Shown here in pieces: positions 8,029 through 15,548 of a stretch of 44,209 nucleotides of DNA. The notes under the pieces were generated by a model. The model did not search any database, was not told the DNA's origin, and saw only the letters and a list, made by a program, of their open reading frames with translations. Source of the stretch: Clostridia bacterium (GTDB lineage Bacteria; Bacillota; Clostridia; Christensenellales; Aristaeellaceae); the NCBI GenBank assembly GCA_017512675.1, contig JAFWEY010000013.1, positions 1-44,209 on the forward strand. Reading direction: 5' to 3'. The translations under genes were made by a program, and so were the position numbers. How positions within the stretch are numbered: the first letter of the stretch is position 1; each line of letters opens with the position of its first letter.

Positions 8029-10368
8029 TCATCCGATTCCCGCCGCCAGCAGGATCACGCGAACAAGAAGCGCCGCTATCCAAGCTATTGCGCACTGCCA
8101 GAAAACCACATAGAACGCCCATCGGGCTCCCATTTCCCGCCTGATGGAAGCGATGGCGGCAACGCAGGGGGTGTACAGCAGGCTGAACACCAGCAGCGAA
8201 GCCGCCGTCACCCTGCCGATCGAAGCCACGCCGCCCGCAAACAGCATTTCCATCACTGAAACCACGCTCTCCTTTGCCATGAAGCCGCTGACCAGCGAGG
8301 TGACGATGCGCCAGTCGCCCAGGCCGACAGGCCTCATAACCGGCGATACAAACCCGGCGATCGCCGCAAGAATGCTCTGGTGCGAATCCGTCACCAGGTT
8401 GAACCGGAAATCAAAGCTTTGCAGGAACCATACCACAATCGTCGCGATCAGGATTACTGAAAAAGCGCGGTGCAGGAAATCCTTCGCCTTCTCCCACAGA
8501 AGCAGCCACACGTTTTTGGGGCTTGGCAGCCGGTAGTTCGGCAGTTCCATCACGAACGGCACGGCTTCGCCCTTAAACAGCGTCTTCCGGTAAATCAGCG
8601 CCACCAGCACACCGGCCACAATGCCCAGCAGATAGAGCCCGGTAATCATCAGCCAGCTGTGCTTCGGAAAGAACGCGCTGACGAAGAAGCTGTAGATCGG
8701 CAGTTTCGCGGTGCAGGACATAAACGGCGTCAGCAGGATCGTCATGCGCCGGTCGCGGTCGCTGGGCAGCGTGCGGGTCGACATGACGGCGGGCACCGTG
8801 CAGCCGAAGCCGATCAGCATCGGCACGATGCTCCGGCCGGACAGCCCGATGCGGCGGAGCATCTTGTCCATGAAGAAGGCCACGCGGGCAATGTAGCCGC
8901 TGTCCTCCAGCAGCGAGAGGAAAAAGAACAGCGTCACGATCAGCGGCAGGAAGCTGAGTACGCTTCCTACGCCCTCAAAGATACCGTTCAGCACCAGGCT
9001 CTGGATGGTTTCGTTGACCTGCCCGGCCTGCATCGCCTTTTCCGCCAGCCCGCCCAGCGCTTCTATTCCTCCGGCAAGCAGATCCTGAAAGAACGGACCC
9101 ACCAGGAAGAACGTCAGGAAGAACACCAGCGCCATAATGCCCACGAACAGCGGAATGGCCGTGTATTTTCCGGTCAGCAGCCTGTCGATCTTCTGGCTGC
9201 GCAAATGCTCCTTGCTCACCCGCGGGTGGATGACGCAGGCGCGCGACACCTTTCCGATGTACTCAAAGCGCATGTCCGCCATGGCTGCGCTGCGGTCCAT
9301 GCCCCGCTCCTTTTCCATCTGCAGGACGATATGATCCAGCATTTCCCGTTCGTTCTGGTCCAGATCCAGCTGCTCCAGAATCAGGCTGTCGCCCTCAAGC
9401 AGCTTGCCGGCTGCGAAGCGGACCGGAAGGCCGGTGCGCACCGCGTGGTCCTCGATCAGATGCGTGACCGCGTGCAACGCCCTGTGCACCGCGCCGCCGT
9501 GGTCCTCCGCGCTGCAGAAATCCTGACGGAGCGGCTTCTCCTGGTATTTGGCGATGTGGACCGCGTGACGGACCAGTTCATCCACGCCTTCGTTTTTCGC
9601 GGCGGAGATGGGCACCACGGGCACGCCCAGCATGGCTTCCATCGCGTTGATGTCCACCGTGCCCCCGTTGCCCCGCATCTCGTCCATCATATTCAGCGCG
9701 ACCACCATCGGCACGCCCATTTCCAGCAGCTGCATGGTGAGATACAGGTTGCGCTCGATATTTGTGGCGTCCACGATGTTGATGATCGCTTTGGGCTTGT
9801 CGTTCAGAACGAAATTCCGGGATACCAGTTCCTCGCTGGAATAAGGGGACATCGAATAGATGCCCGGCAGGTCCGTAATCAGCGTATCGCTGTGGCCGCG
9901 AATGACGCCGTCCTTCCGGTCGACCGTCACGCCGGGAAAATTGCCCACATGCTGGCTGGATCCGGTCAGCTGGTTAAACAGGGTCGTCTTGCCACTGTTC
10001 TGGTTTCCCACCAGCGCGAAGGTCAGCGTGGTGCCGTCCGGCAGCGGATCGCCGCTGCCCTTCGGATGGAACTTCCCTTCTTCGCCGAGCCCGGGATGGC
10101 TGTGTTTTTTGCGCCGCGCCGGCCTGGCGCCCTCCAGGGCCGGCTCCGCCGGCGTAACGGTGATCTTCTCCGCGTCTGCCACCCGCAGCGTCAGCTCGTA
10201 ACCGTGCAGCCGAAACTCCATCGGATCCCCCATCGGAGCCAGCTTGACCAGCATAATCTCCGCGCCGGGAATGACCCCCATATCAAGAAAGTGCTGCCGC
10301 AGCGCGCCTTCCCCGCCCACCTGACCGATCCGGGCAGACTGACCGGTTTTCAACTCATTCAGCTTCAT
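8029..10368 (-). CDS. feoB: Ferrous iron transporter, FeoA-FeoB fusion
   Basis: A 779-residue protein. Residues 1-75 are a FeoA SH3-like domain (MKLNELKTGQSARIGQVGG... GVIPGAEIMLVKLAPMGDP), normally a separate protein. After a charged linker the FeoB G domain has G1 GNQNSGKTT (121-129), G3 DLPG and G4 NMMD. The C-terminal half is the polytopic Fe(II) channel with two Gate regions and FeoB_C (for example SIVPMLIGFGCTVPAVMSTRTL). It imports Fe2+ across the cytoplasmic membrane with GTP hydrolysis as regulatory step. ATG 10368 is chosen because the FeoA homology starts there and CAGGAG lies 10 bases upstream; the longer frame upstream is unsupported. It is followed at 10 bp by the FeoB-associated protein. 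Confidence 0.93.
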   Translation of the reverse strand: MKLNELKTGQSARIGQVGGEGALRQHFLDMGVIPGAEIMLVKLAPMGDPMEFRLHGYELTLRVADAEKITVTPAEPALEGARPARRKKHSHPGLGEEGKFHPKGSGDPLPDGTTLTFALVGNQNSGKTTLFNQLTGSSQHVGNFPGVTVDRKDGVIRGHSDTLITDLPGIYSMSPYSSEELVSRNFVLNDKPKAIINIVDATNIERNLYLTMQLLEMGVPMVVALNMMDEMRGNGGTVDINAMEAMLGVPVVPISAAKNEGVDELVRHAVHIAKYQEKPLRQDFCSAEDHGGAVHRALHAVTHLIEDHAVRTGLPVRFAAGKLLEGDSLILEQLDLDQNEREMLDHIVLQMEKERGMDRSAAMADMRFEYIGKVSRACVIHPRVSKEHLRSQKIDRLLTGKYTAIPLFVGIMALVFFLTFFLVGPFFQDLLAGGIEALGGLAEKAMQAGQVNETIQSLVLNGIFEGVGSVLSFLPLIVTLFFFLSLLEDSGYIARVAFFMDKMLRRIGLSGRSIVPMLIGFGCTVPAVMSTRTLPSDRDRRMTILLTPFMSCTAKLPIYSFFVSAFFPKHSWLMITGLYLLGIVAGVLVALIYRKTLFKGEAVPFVMELPNYRLPSPKNVWLLLWEKAKDFLHRAFSVILIATIVVWFLQSFDFRFNLVTDSHQSILAAIAGFVSPVMRPVGLGDWRIVTSLVSGFMAKESVVSVMEMLFAGGVASIGRVTAASLLVFSLLYTPCVAAIASIRREMGARWAFYVVFWQCAIAWIAALLVRVILLAAGIG

Positions 10369-10447
10369 TTGCCTGATGCTCCTGTTCTCTCGATCCTGCC
10401 CGGCCCGCACGGATTCCGGGCGCGGAACCGGCAGAAATTCCAATGAT

Positions 10448-10477
10448 ATTGTAATCCTGCAGCTGCCGGTCTGGCAA
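10448..10477 (-). promoter_or_regulatory. Probable feoAB promoter
   Basis: On the minus strand TTGCCA (10472-10477) and TACAAT (10448-10453) are 18 bp apart, 80 bp ahead of the feoAB start. The -35 is embedded in an inverted repeat. Confidence 0.5.
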
Positions 10478-10508
10478 GACCGCATATGTTATTTCATAAC
10501 GAATATGC
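10467..10508. promoter_or_regulatory. Two inverted repeats upstream of feoAB (candidate iron-regulator operators)
   Basis: CGGTCT-GGCA-AGACCG occupies 10467-10482 over the predicted -35. Directly beside it, 10482-10508 holds a nested AT-rich palindrome: GCATAT/ATATGC outside, GTTAT-TTC-ATAAC inside, with a 2-nt offset. The AT-rich element resembles Fur-family or other metalloregulator half-sites in composition but does not match a textbook Fur box. Confidence 0.45.
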
Positions 10509-10615
10509 TGCCCTCCGCTCGGAGCTCCCGGCAGCGGGACCCCCTGCACCGTCCGGTGCCGCTGCTGCGCCCGGCGAAGACATCAAACTTTACATTCCGC
10601 CTGTTTCTTTTCGTC

Positions 10616-10643
10616 TTGACAACGCGGGCGAAACCCGTATAAT
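10616..10643 (+). promoter_or_regulatory. Promoter of the aroF-tyrA leader
   Basis: Consensus TTGACA (10616-10621) and TATAAT (10638-10643) with a 16-bp spacer. Transcription should start near 10650, upstream of the leader peptide. Confidence 0.85.
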
Positions 10644-10677
10644 GTTCACAACACCTTTGACGGAGGACACGAGGCAC

Positions 10678-10755
10678 GTGAAACGGATCGCCTTCTTTCA
10701 AACCCTGTATTATTGCTTTATCGAAGCGCTCGATAAAGTGTTTTGCTGTGCCTGA
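10678..10755 (+). CDS. Leader peptide rich in Phe and Tyr (aromatic amino acid attenuator)
   Basis: A 25-codon reading frame starting at GTG 10678 behind GGAGGA (10662-10667) and ending in TGA 10753-10755. It holds four Phe and two Tyr codons, including tandem FF (10693-10698) and YY (10708-10713). A 9-bp hairpin (10716-10738) starts just after the YY codons. It lies between a consensus promoter and a strong terminator ahead of DAHP synthase and prephenate dehydrogenase, exactly where a ribosome-stalling leader should be. An in-frame ATG at 10642 overlaps the -10 box and so cannot be transcribed. No protein function beyond sensing charged tRNA-Phe/Tyr is expected. Confidence 0.8.
   Translation: MKRIAFFQTLYYCFIEALDKVFCCA
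10716..10738 (+). promoter_or_regulatory. Pause-type hairpin of the aromatic attenuator
   Basis: CTTTATCGA (10716-10724) pairs perfectly with TCGATAAAG (10730-10738) around AGCGC. A competing pairing is visible: GTGTTTT (10738-10744) with AAAACAC (10794-10800), extended by CTGTG (10746-10750) with CCGCAG-side bases 10787-10791. That pairing would sequester the terminator's 5' arm and act as antiterminator. Confidence 0.6.
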
Positions 10756-10780
10756 TCGTCAAAGGGAAACGGAACGCCGT

Positions 10781-10814
10781 CGGCTCCGCAGTGAAAACAC
10801 TGCGGAGCCGTTTT
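10781..10814 (+). terminator. Attenuator terminator upstream of aroF
   Basis: A 13-bp perfect stem: CGGCTCCGCAGTG (10781-10793) and CACTGCGGAGCCG (10798-10810) with an AAAA loop, then TTTT. It lies 20 bp before the aroF start, so it must be bypassed for the operon to be transcribed. Confidence 0.9.
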
Positions 10815-10833
10815 CACAAAGGAGGAACAGCCC

Positions 10834-11853
10834 ATGATCATCCTGCTCAAGGAGAACGCGAACCCCAAACAGGTGGAAAACCTGACGAAGTTCCTGAAGA
10901 ACAAAGGCTTCGATCTGCATATGTCCCAAGGCACGGAACACACCATCATCGGCCTGATCGGCGATACCTCGACAGTGGATATCGACCTGATCTCGTCTCT
11001 GGATGTGGTGGAAGCCGTCCGGCGCATTCAGGAGCCCTATAAAAACGCCAACCGGAAGTTCCACGCGGCGGATACGGTGGTGGACGTTGCCGGCGCAAAA
11101 ATCGGCGGCGGGCATTTCATGATGATCGCCGGGCCGTGTTCGGTGGAAAACAGGGATCAGATTATCGGCGTGGCCGAATCGGTGAAGGCCTCCGGCGCAA
11201 ACGTGCTGCGCGGAGGCGCCTTTAAGCCCCGCACTTCTCCGTACGCGTTCCAGGGACTGCATGAGGAAGGACTGCGGCTGCTCAGCGAAGCCAAAAAGGT
11301 GACCGGACTTCCGATCATCACCGAACTGATGGACATCAACCATCTCCCCCTGTTCGGGGATGTGGATATCATCCAGGTGGGCGCCCGGAACATGCAGAAT
11401 TTTGAACTGCTCAAGGAACTGGGGCAGATCCGCAAGCCGGTCCTGCTCAAGCGCGGCATGGCCAATACGCTGCAGGAGCTCCTGATGAGCGCCGAATACA
11501 TCATGGCCGGCGGAAACGAGAACGTGATCCTGTGCGAGCGCGGCATTCGAACCTTCGAAACCGCGACCCGCAACACGCTGGATCTCTCCGCCGTGGCAGT
11601 GCTGAGAAAGCAGACCCACCTGCCGATCGTGGTGGATCCCAGCCATGCCACCGGTATCAACGAATACGTGCCGCCGATGGCCCTCGCCGCGGCGGCTGCC
11701 GGTGCGGACGGGCTGATCATCGAAGTGCACAACGATCCCCCGCATGCCCTATGCGACGGCAAGCAGTCATTGACTCCGGAGCAGTTTGACAGCCTGGCGA
11801 AGGCGGTTCGCGCGATCCTGCCCTTCGCCGCAAAGGAGCTGGTGTGGGAATGA
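10834..11853 (+). CDS. aroF: 3-deoxy-7-phosphoheptulonate (DAHP) synthase
   Basis: A 339-residue enzyme that condenses phosphoenolpyruvate and erythrose 4-phosphate, the first step of the shikimate pathway. It is the KDO8P-synthase-like (AroA-beta) type: an N-terminal ferredoxin-like/ACT-like regulatory segment (residues 1-75, [20 protein letters not shown]) as in Thermotoga DAHP synthase, then the TIM barrel with [27 protein letters not shown] and VDPSHATG motifs for substrate and metal binding. ATG 10834 has AAAGGAGG at 10818-10825. It overlaps tyrA and is controlled by the upstream Phe/Tyr attenuator; allosteric feedback by Phe or Tyr through the N-terminal domain is likely from the family. 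Confidence 0.93.
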   Translation: MIILLKENANPKQVENLTKFLKNKGFDLHMSQGTEHTIIGLIGDTSTVDIDLISSLDVVEAVRRIQEPYKNANRKFHAADTVVDVAGAKIGGGHFMMIAGPCSVENRDQIIGVAESVKASGANVLRGGAFKPRTSPYAFQGLHEEGLRLLSEAKKVTGLPIITELMDINHLPLFGDVDIIQVGARNMQNFELLKELGQIRKPVLLKRGMANTLQELLMSAEYIMAGGNENVILCERGIRTFETATRNTLDLSAVAVLRKQTHLPIVVDPSHATGINEYVPPMALAAAAAGADGLIIEVHNDPPHALCDGKQSLTPEQFDSLAKAVRAILPFAAKELVWE

Positions 11854-12713
11854 ACATCGGCATCATCGGACTGGGCCTGATCGGCGGTTCCCTTGCCAAG
11901 AGCATCAAGCGTCATTCCGGACACGACGTGTGGGGCTTCGATATCGACCCGGAAGCAGTCACAAAAGCGCTGATGAGCGGCGCCATCGACGAAGAGCTGA
12001 CGGACGATATGCTGCCCCGCGCCGACGTCGTGCTGGTGGCGCTATACCCGTCGCTGTGCGTCGATTACATACTCTCCCACGCCGGCCGTTTCGGCAGCGG
12101 CGCGCTGGTGGTGGACTGCGCCGGCGTGAAGCGCGCCGTGTGTCCGGAGCTCTTCGCGGAGGCGAAAAAGCGCTCCTGGACCTATATCGGCGGGCATCCG
12201 ATGGCCGGGCGCGAGTTCTCCGGTTTCGACTATGCCCGGGGCAGCCTGTTCGAGCGGGCTTCGATGATCCTTGCGCCGGACCCGGACACCCCGGTCGAAA
12301 CGCTGGAACGGGCAAAGCTGTTCTTTCTGTCCATCGGGTTTCAGTCGGTGCGGATCACCACGCCTGACGAACACGACGACATGATTTCCTATACCTCCCA
12401 GCTGGCGCACATCGTGTCCGGCGCGTATGTAAAGAATCCGCTGTCCGCCCGGCACAAAGGCTTTTCCGCCGGAAGCTTTCTGGATATGACCCGCGTGGCC
12501 AGGCTGAACGAAACCATGTGGACCGAGCTGTTTCTGGACAACGCGGATCTTCTGGTGCCCCAGATCGACGATCTGGTCTTCCGCCTTTCCCAGTACCGGG
12601 ACGCTCTCGCCGCCCGGGATGCGGATCGGCTCAAAAGCATTCTGCGGGAAGGAAGAGAAATGAAAGAAGCGCTGGACGAGCCGAAAACCGGGCGCAGGCA
12701 AAGCGACAAATGA
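11850..12713 (+). CDS. tyrA: Prephenate dehydrogenase
   Basis: A 287-residue cytosolic enzyme that oxidatively decarboxylates prephenate to 4-hydroxyphenylpyruvate for tyrosine synthesis. The N terminus is a Rossmann nucleotide-binding motif ([16 protein letters not shown]), followed by the family segments [16 protein letters not shown], with the GHPMAG active-site histidine, and a helical dimerisation domain ([15 protein letters not shown]). ATG 11850 overlaps the aroF stop (ATGA); an in-frame GTG at 11844 is nearer to AAAGGAG (11832-11838) and is an equally possible start. There is no ACT domain, so feedback control probably lies with DAHP synthase and the attenuator. Confidence 0.92.
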   Translation: MNIGIIGLGLIGGSLAKSIKRHSGHDVWGFDIDPEAVTKALMSGAIDEELTDDMLPRADVVLVALYPSLCVDYILSHAGRFGSGALVVDCAGVKRAVCPELFAEAKKRSWTYIGGHPMAGREFSGFDYARGSLFERASMILAPDPDTPVETLERAKLFFLSIGFQSVRITTPDEHDDMISYTSQLAHIVSGAYVKNPLSARHKGFSAGSFLDMTRVARLNETMWTELFLDNADLLVPQIDDLVFRLSQYRDALAARDADRLKSILREGREMKEALDEPKTGRRQSDK

Positions 12714-12715
12714 GA

Positions 12716-12867
12716 GCCGCTTCAGGGCGAACCCGCTGCGGCAGGCGGATGCCTTACCGCGGGATCCGTCCCGAAAGCAGGCGAAAGCGCGGTCTCCCCT
12801 GAAGCAGCGCGCACCGGCATCCGTTTCGCGATCGGAAGGGTCCCGTCCGCCGGTCCGACGGATCGCG
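12716..12867 (+). promoter_or_regulatory. Structured intergenic region upstream of the radical SAM gene
   Basis: GCTTCAGGG (12719-12727) and CCCTGAAGC (12797-12805) form a 9-bp long-range helix, extendable with one mismatch, that encloses smaller hairpins. A second helix, CGCGATC (12827-12833) with GATCGCG (12861-12867), follows. The region lies between tyrA and the radical SAM gene. It may be a structured leader of the latter; no known riboswitch class was recognised. Confidence 0.4.
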
Positions 12868-12907
12868 GGAAGGCCGGCATTCACGAATGAAGGAGAAGAA
12901 ACCGGAC

Positions 12908-13924
12908 ATGCGCACACGCGGGCACGACACTTTGCAAAAACTCTATATCGAGCCGTCCTCAAAGTGCAACCTGAACTGCGCCATGTGTTTCAGGAACGGG
13001 TGGATCGGGGAACAGCAGGGATTCATGGAGGACGCTGTTTTCGATCGGATCCTCGCGTCGCTGCGGGCGATGCCGCCCGTTCGCGTGCTGTTCGGCGGCA
13101 TGGGCGAGCCGCTTCTTCATCCCCGCCTGCCGCAGTGGATCGCCGGCCTGCACGAAGCTTCCTGCCGGACGGAGCTGATCACCAACGGAACACTGCTCGA
13201 TCCGGCGCTGAGCCTGGAGCTGCTGCGCTGCGGGCTCGACAGGGTATGGGTTTCCATGGAAGGCTTTTCCCGGGAAGCCTGCGGGCGCGACCGCAGAGGA
13301 AGCACCCTGAACGGATTGACTGCCAATCTCGAGGGCTACAATCGGGCAAGGGAGCGCTGCGGAAGAGGGGAACTTGGCATAGCCTTCGTCATGCTGCCGG
13401 AGAACATGACGGAACTGAATCGCATCAACGCGTTTGCCGACCGGTACGGAGCGGACGCGCTCAACATCAGCCATGCGATCCCCGCAGGACCGGTCAGCAG
13501 GGAGGAGGCCCTGTTCCGGGACAGGTACCCCGTCGGGGAAATGGCGCGCTGGCGCAGCGATTTTTCGCCGCCAAAGGCCGATTATTGCCGCTTTGTATCG
13601 GAAGGCAACTGCTTTGTCCGCTGGGACGGGGACGTCGCGCCGTGCATGCAGCTGCTGCATGAGTGCAGCACTTACCTGTTCGAAGAGAAGCGGCGCGTTC
13701 ACCGGCGCAGCTTCGGCAGCATCCGGCACAGCAGCCTGCGGGAAATCTGGGAGTCCGAAGAATACTCGCTGTTCAGAGCGAGGGTAAAGGCATTCGATTT
13801 CCCCTCCTGCATTCATTGCGACGGCTGCGACGACCGCCTTTCCAACATGACCGACTGCGCCTTCAATCCGTTCCCGACCTGCGGCGCGTGCCTGTGGGCA
13901 CAGGGAATCATCTTCTGTCCGTAG
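12908..13924 (+). CDS. Radical SAM/SPASM protein resembling tungsten-cofactor (AOR) maturases
   Basis: A 338-residue protein from ATG 12908 (AAGGAG 12 bases upstream; ATG 12887 is in frame but has no ribosome site). The radical SAM cluster motif is CNLNCAMC (Cys20, Cys24, Cys27). The barrel has GGMGEPLLHP and ITNGTLL motifs. The C-terminal SPASM-type region is Cys-rich (CIHCDGCDD, then NPFPTCGACLWAQGIIFCP). The closing PTCGxCLWAQGxIxCP is what I recall from the radical SAM maturase of tungsten-containing aldehyde ferredoxin oxidoreductases (Cmo/W_rSAM_matur). No AOR is present in the window, so it would be an orphan or act in trans. The last 17 bases overlap the convergent response-regulator gene. 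Confidence 0.7.
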   Translation: MRTRGHDTLQKLYIEPSSKCNLNCAMCFRNGWIGEQQGFMEDAVFDRILASLRAMPPVRVLFGGMGEPLLHPRLPQWIAGLHEASCRTELITNGTLLDPALSLELLRCGLDRVWVSMEGFSREACGRDRRGSTLNGLTANLEGYNRARERCGRGELGIAFVMLPENMTELNRINAFADRYGADALNISHAIPAGPVSREEALFRDRYPVGEMARWRSDFSPPKADYCRFVSEGNCFVRWDGDVAPCMQLLHECSTYLFEEKRRVHRRSFGSIRHSSLREIWESEEYSLFRARVKAFDFPSCIHCDGCDDRLSNMTDCAFNPFPTCGACLWAQGIIFCP

Positions 13925-15548
13925 ACGGGCTCTCCCTCTCTTCCTCCTCGTCGTCGGAGCCGTCAAACCGCAGGTTGTGGCGCTCGCAGAATTCCCTCGG
14001 CGTCATACCGGTATAACGCTTGAAAATCCGGAAAAAGTAAGTATAGGCTTCGAATCCGCAGCGCGCGGCGACGGTCTTGACGTTCGGCTGGTCGATGGCG
14101 AACATCGCTTCGGCGCGCTCGATCCGGAAGCGGTTGATGTATTCGGAGATGCCCATGCCCACCTCGGCCTTGAAGCACCGGCTGAGATGTGACGGGCTGA
14201 CGTGGATTGTCTCCGCGACGACGTTCAGCGACAGGGTCGGCATCGCGTAGTTTCTGCGAATGACGTCCAGCGCTTCCTGGACAAATCCCTGGTACGCTTC
14301 GGCCCGGTTTGCGCGCGCTTGCCCGTACAATCCGGAAAACAATTCGGTGACGTATGTCTGCATCTCCGCCGGGGAGCAGTCCGTGTCCGGCAGCTCCCAA
14401 AAGCTCAGGCCGGCATTCGGAACCTCGCCTTTCAGATCGAGCAATACAAGGTACAGCGCCATCGTAAGCTGCGCGTAATGCAGCTGCCGGTAGCCCAGCC
14501 TCCTGCCGTCCTCATAGTAACGCGCGATACAGCGCCGCGTATCCTCGACGCCGGGGGCCTTCAGGCTGCGCCGCAATGCGCTGAGCGCGCGCGAGCGAAC
14601 CGCGCCGAAATCGATCGGGACAGGGTTTTCCTCCTCCGCTGCGGGACGGATGCCGGCGGTGCGCAGCATTTCCAGATACCCCTGATGAATATCCCGCACG
14701 TCCCGCACGATCGGCGACGCACAGCTCGAGCAATCCACATTGAAATACATTTTCATCATGCTTTCAACCTGGCTGATGTACATTCCCCGAATGCGCTCCA
14801 GCATGCGCGGATCCTTCAGTATGCTGCCGCCGAGAATCGTATAAAAGCAGGCGTCGCTTTCGCTGTGAAAAACCGCCCCGTCCGCCAGATGCTCCAGCAT
14901 ATTGCGCATCATTGAGCATATGGAGCGCAGGATGTATTTGAGCTTGCTCATCTCCTGATATTTTCTGCGAAAGCCCTCATAGTCCCGAAGACTCGTGCGC
15001 ACGATCAGCAGGTTTTCGGAAAGATGCGGAAGTCCCATCGAATCCCACAGCCGGTAATCCCCGTGATCCTGAACATACACTCCTTCCAGCAGCGCCGACA
15101 GGAACGCGCCCGTGCGCTGGTCATCCGAGCCGGAGCCGTTCGAATCCCGCGCGGGAACGGTTTCTCCGTTTTCGCCGCGCCGGCGGAGAAAATCCGACAG
15201 AATGCGCTGCATTTCCTGCCGGTTGAGACAGTGCTTCAGAACATAATCGCACGCGCCGAGCCGGAAGCTCTCCTTGACAAAATCGAAATCGTCATAATTG
15301 CTCAGCGCGACGCACTGCACGCCGGGGAAGTTCGACGCAATATAACCGATCAGTTCCGGCCCGTTCATTCCCGGCATGCACATATCGACAAACACGAGGT
15401 CTATCTGCCGCCTGTGCAGGATTTCAATCGCGGCGCTGCCGCTTCCGGCGCACGCGTCAAAGGAAAACCCGCTGGCCGCCCAGTCGAAGTTTCCCTCAAA
15501 TACGGAAGCAAAAAAGGCGTCGTCATCGACGATCATGATCTTATACAC
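13908..15548 (-). CDS. YesN-like response regulator, receiver plus AraC-type DNA-binding domain
   Basis: A 546-residue protein starting at GTG 15548 with AAGGAGG six bases upstream, inside the end of the kinase gene (8-bp overlap, so translationally coupled). Residues 1-120 form a receiver: acidic pocket DDD (8-10), phospho-acceptor Asp55 in VFVDMCMPGMNG. A long linker domain (about 130-430) follows, then an AraC/HTH_18 domain near the C terminus (MPTLSLNVVAETIHVSPSHLSRCFKAEVG... YTGMTPREF). It is the output partner of the neighbouring YesM-like kinase. Such pairs usually control sugar ABC importers, and a sugar-binding lipoprotein gene lies divergently next to the kinase. The gene end overlaps the convergent radical SAM gene by 17 bp. 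Confidence 0.9.
   Translation of the reverse strand: MYKIMIVDDDAFFASVFEGNFDWAASGFSFDACAGSGSAAIEILHRRQIDLVFVDMCMPGMNGPELIGYIASNFPGVQCVALSNYDDFDFVKESFRLGACDYVLKHCLNRQEMQRILSDFLRRRGENGETVPARDSNGSGSDDQRTGAFLSALLEGVYVQDHGDYRLWDSMGLPHLSENLLIVRTSLRDYEGFRRKYQEMSKLKYILRSICSMMRNMLEHLADGAVFHSESDACFYTILGGSILKDPRMLERIRGMYISQVESMMKMYFNVDCSSCASPIVRDVRDIHQGYLEMLRTAGIRPAAEEENPVPIDFGAVRSRALSALRRSLKAPGVEDTRRCIARYYEDGRRLGYRQLHYAQLTMALYLVLLDLKGEVPNAGLSFWELPDTDCSPAEMQTYVTELFSGLYGQARANRAEAYQGFVQEALDVIRRNYAMPTLSLNVVAETIHVSPSHLSRCFKAEVGMGISEYINRFRIERAEAMFAIDQPNVKTVAARCGFEAYTYFFRIFKRYTGMTPREFCERHNLRFDGSDDEEEERESPSTDRR

Noticed and set aside
8470..10446. A 658-residue plus-strand frame opposite feoB
   Set aside because: Antisense shadow of the intact FeoA-FeoB gene, His/Gln/Arg-rich, no ribosome site.
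10644..10833. T-box riboswitch upstream of aroF
   Set aside because: No T-box sequence (AGGGTGGNACCGCG type) or specifier-loop architecture is visible; the leader peptide with Phe/Tyr codons explains the terminator better.
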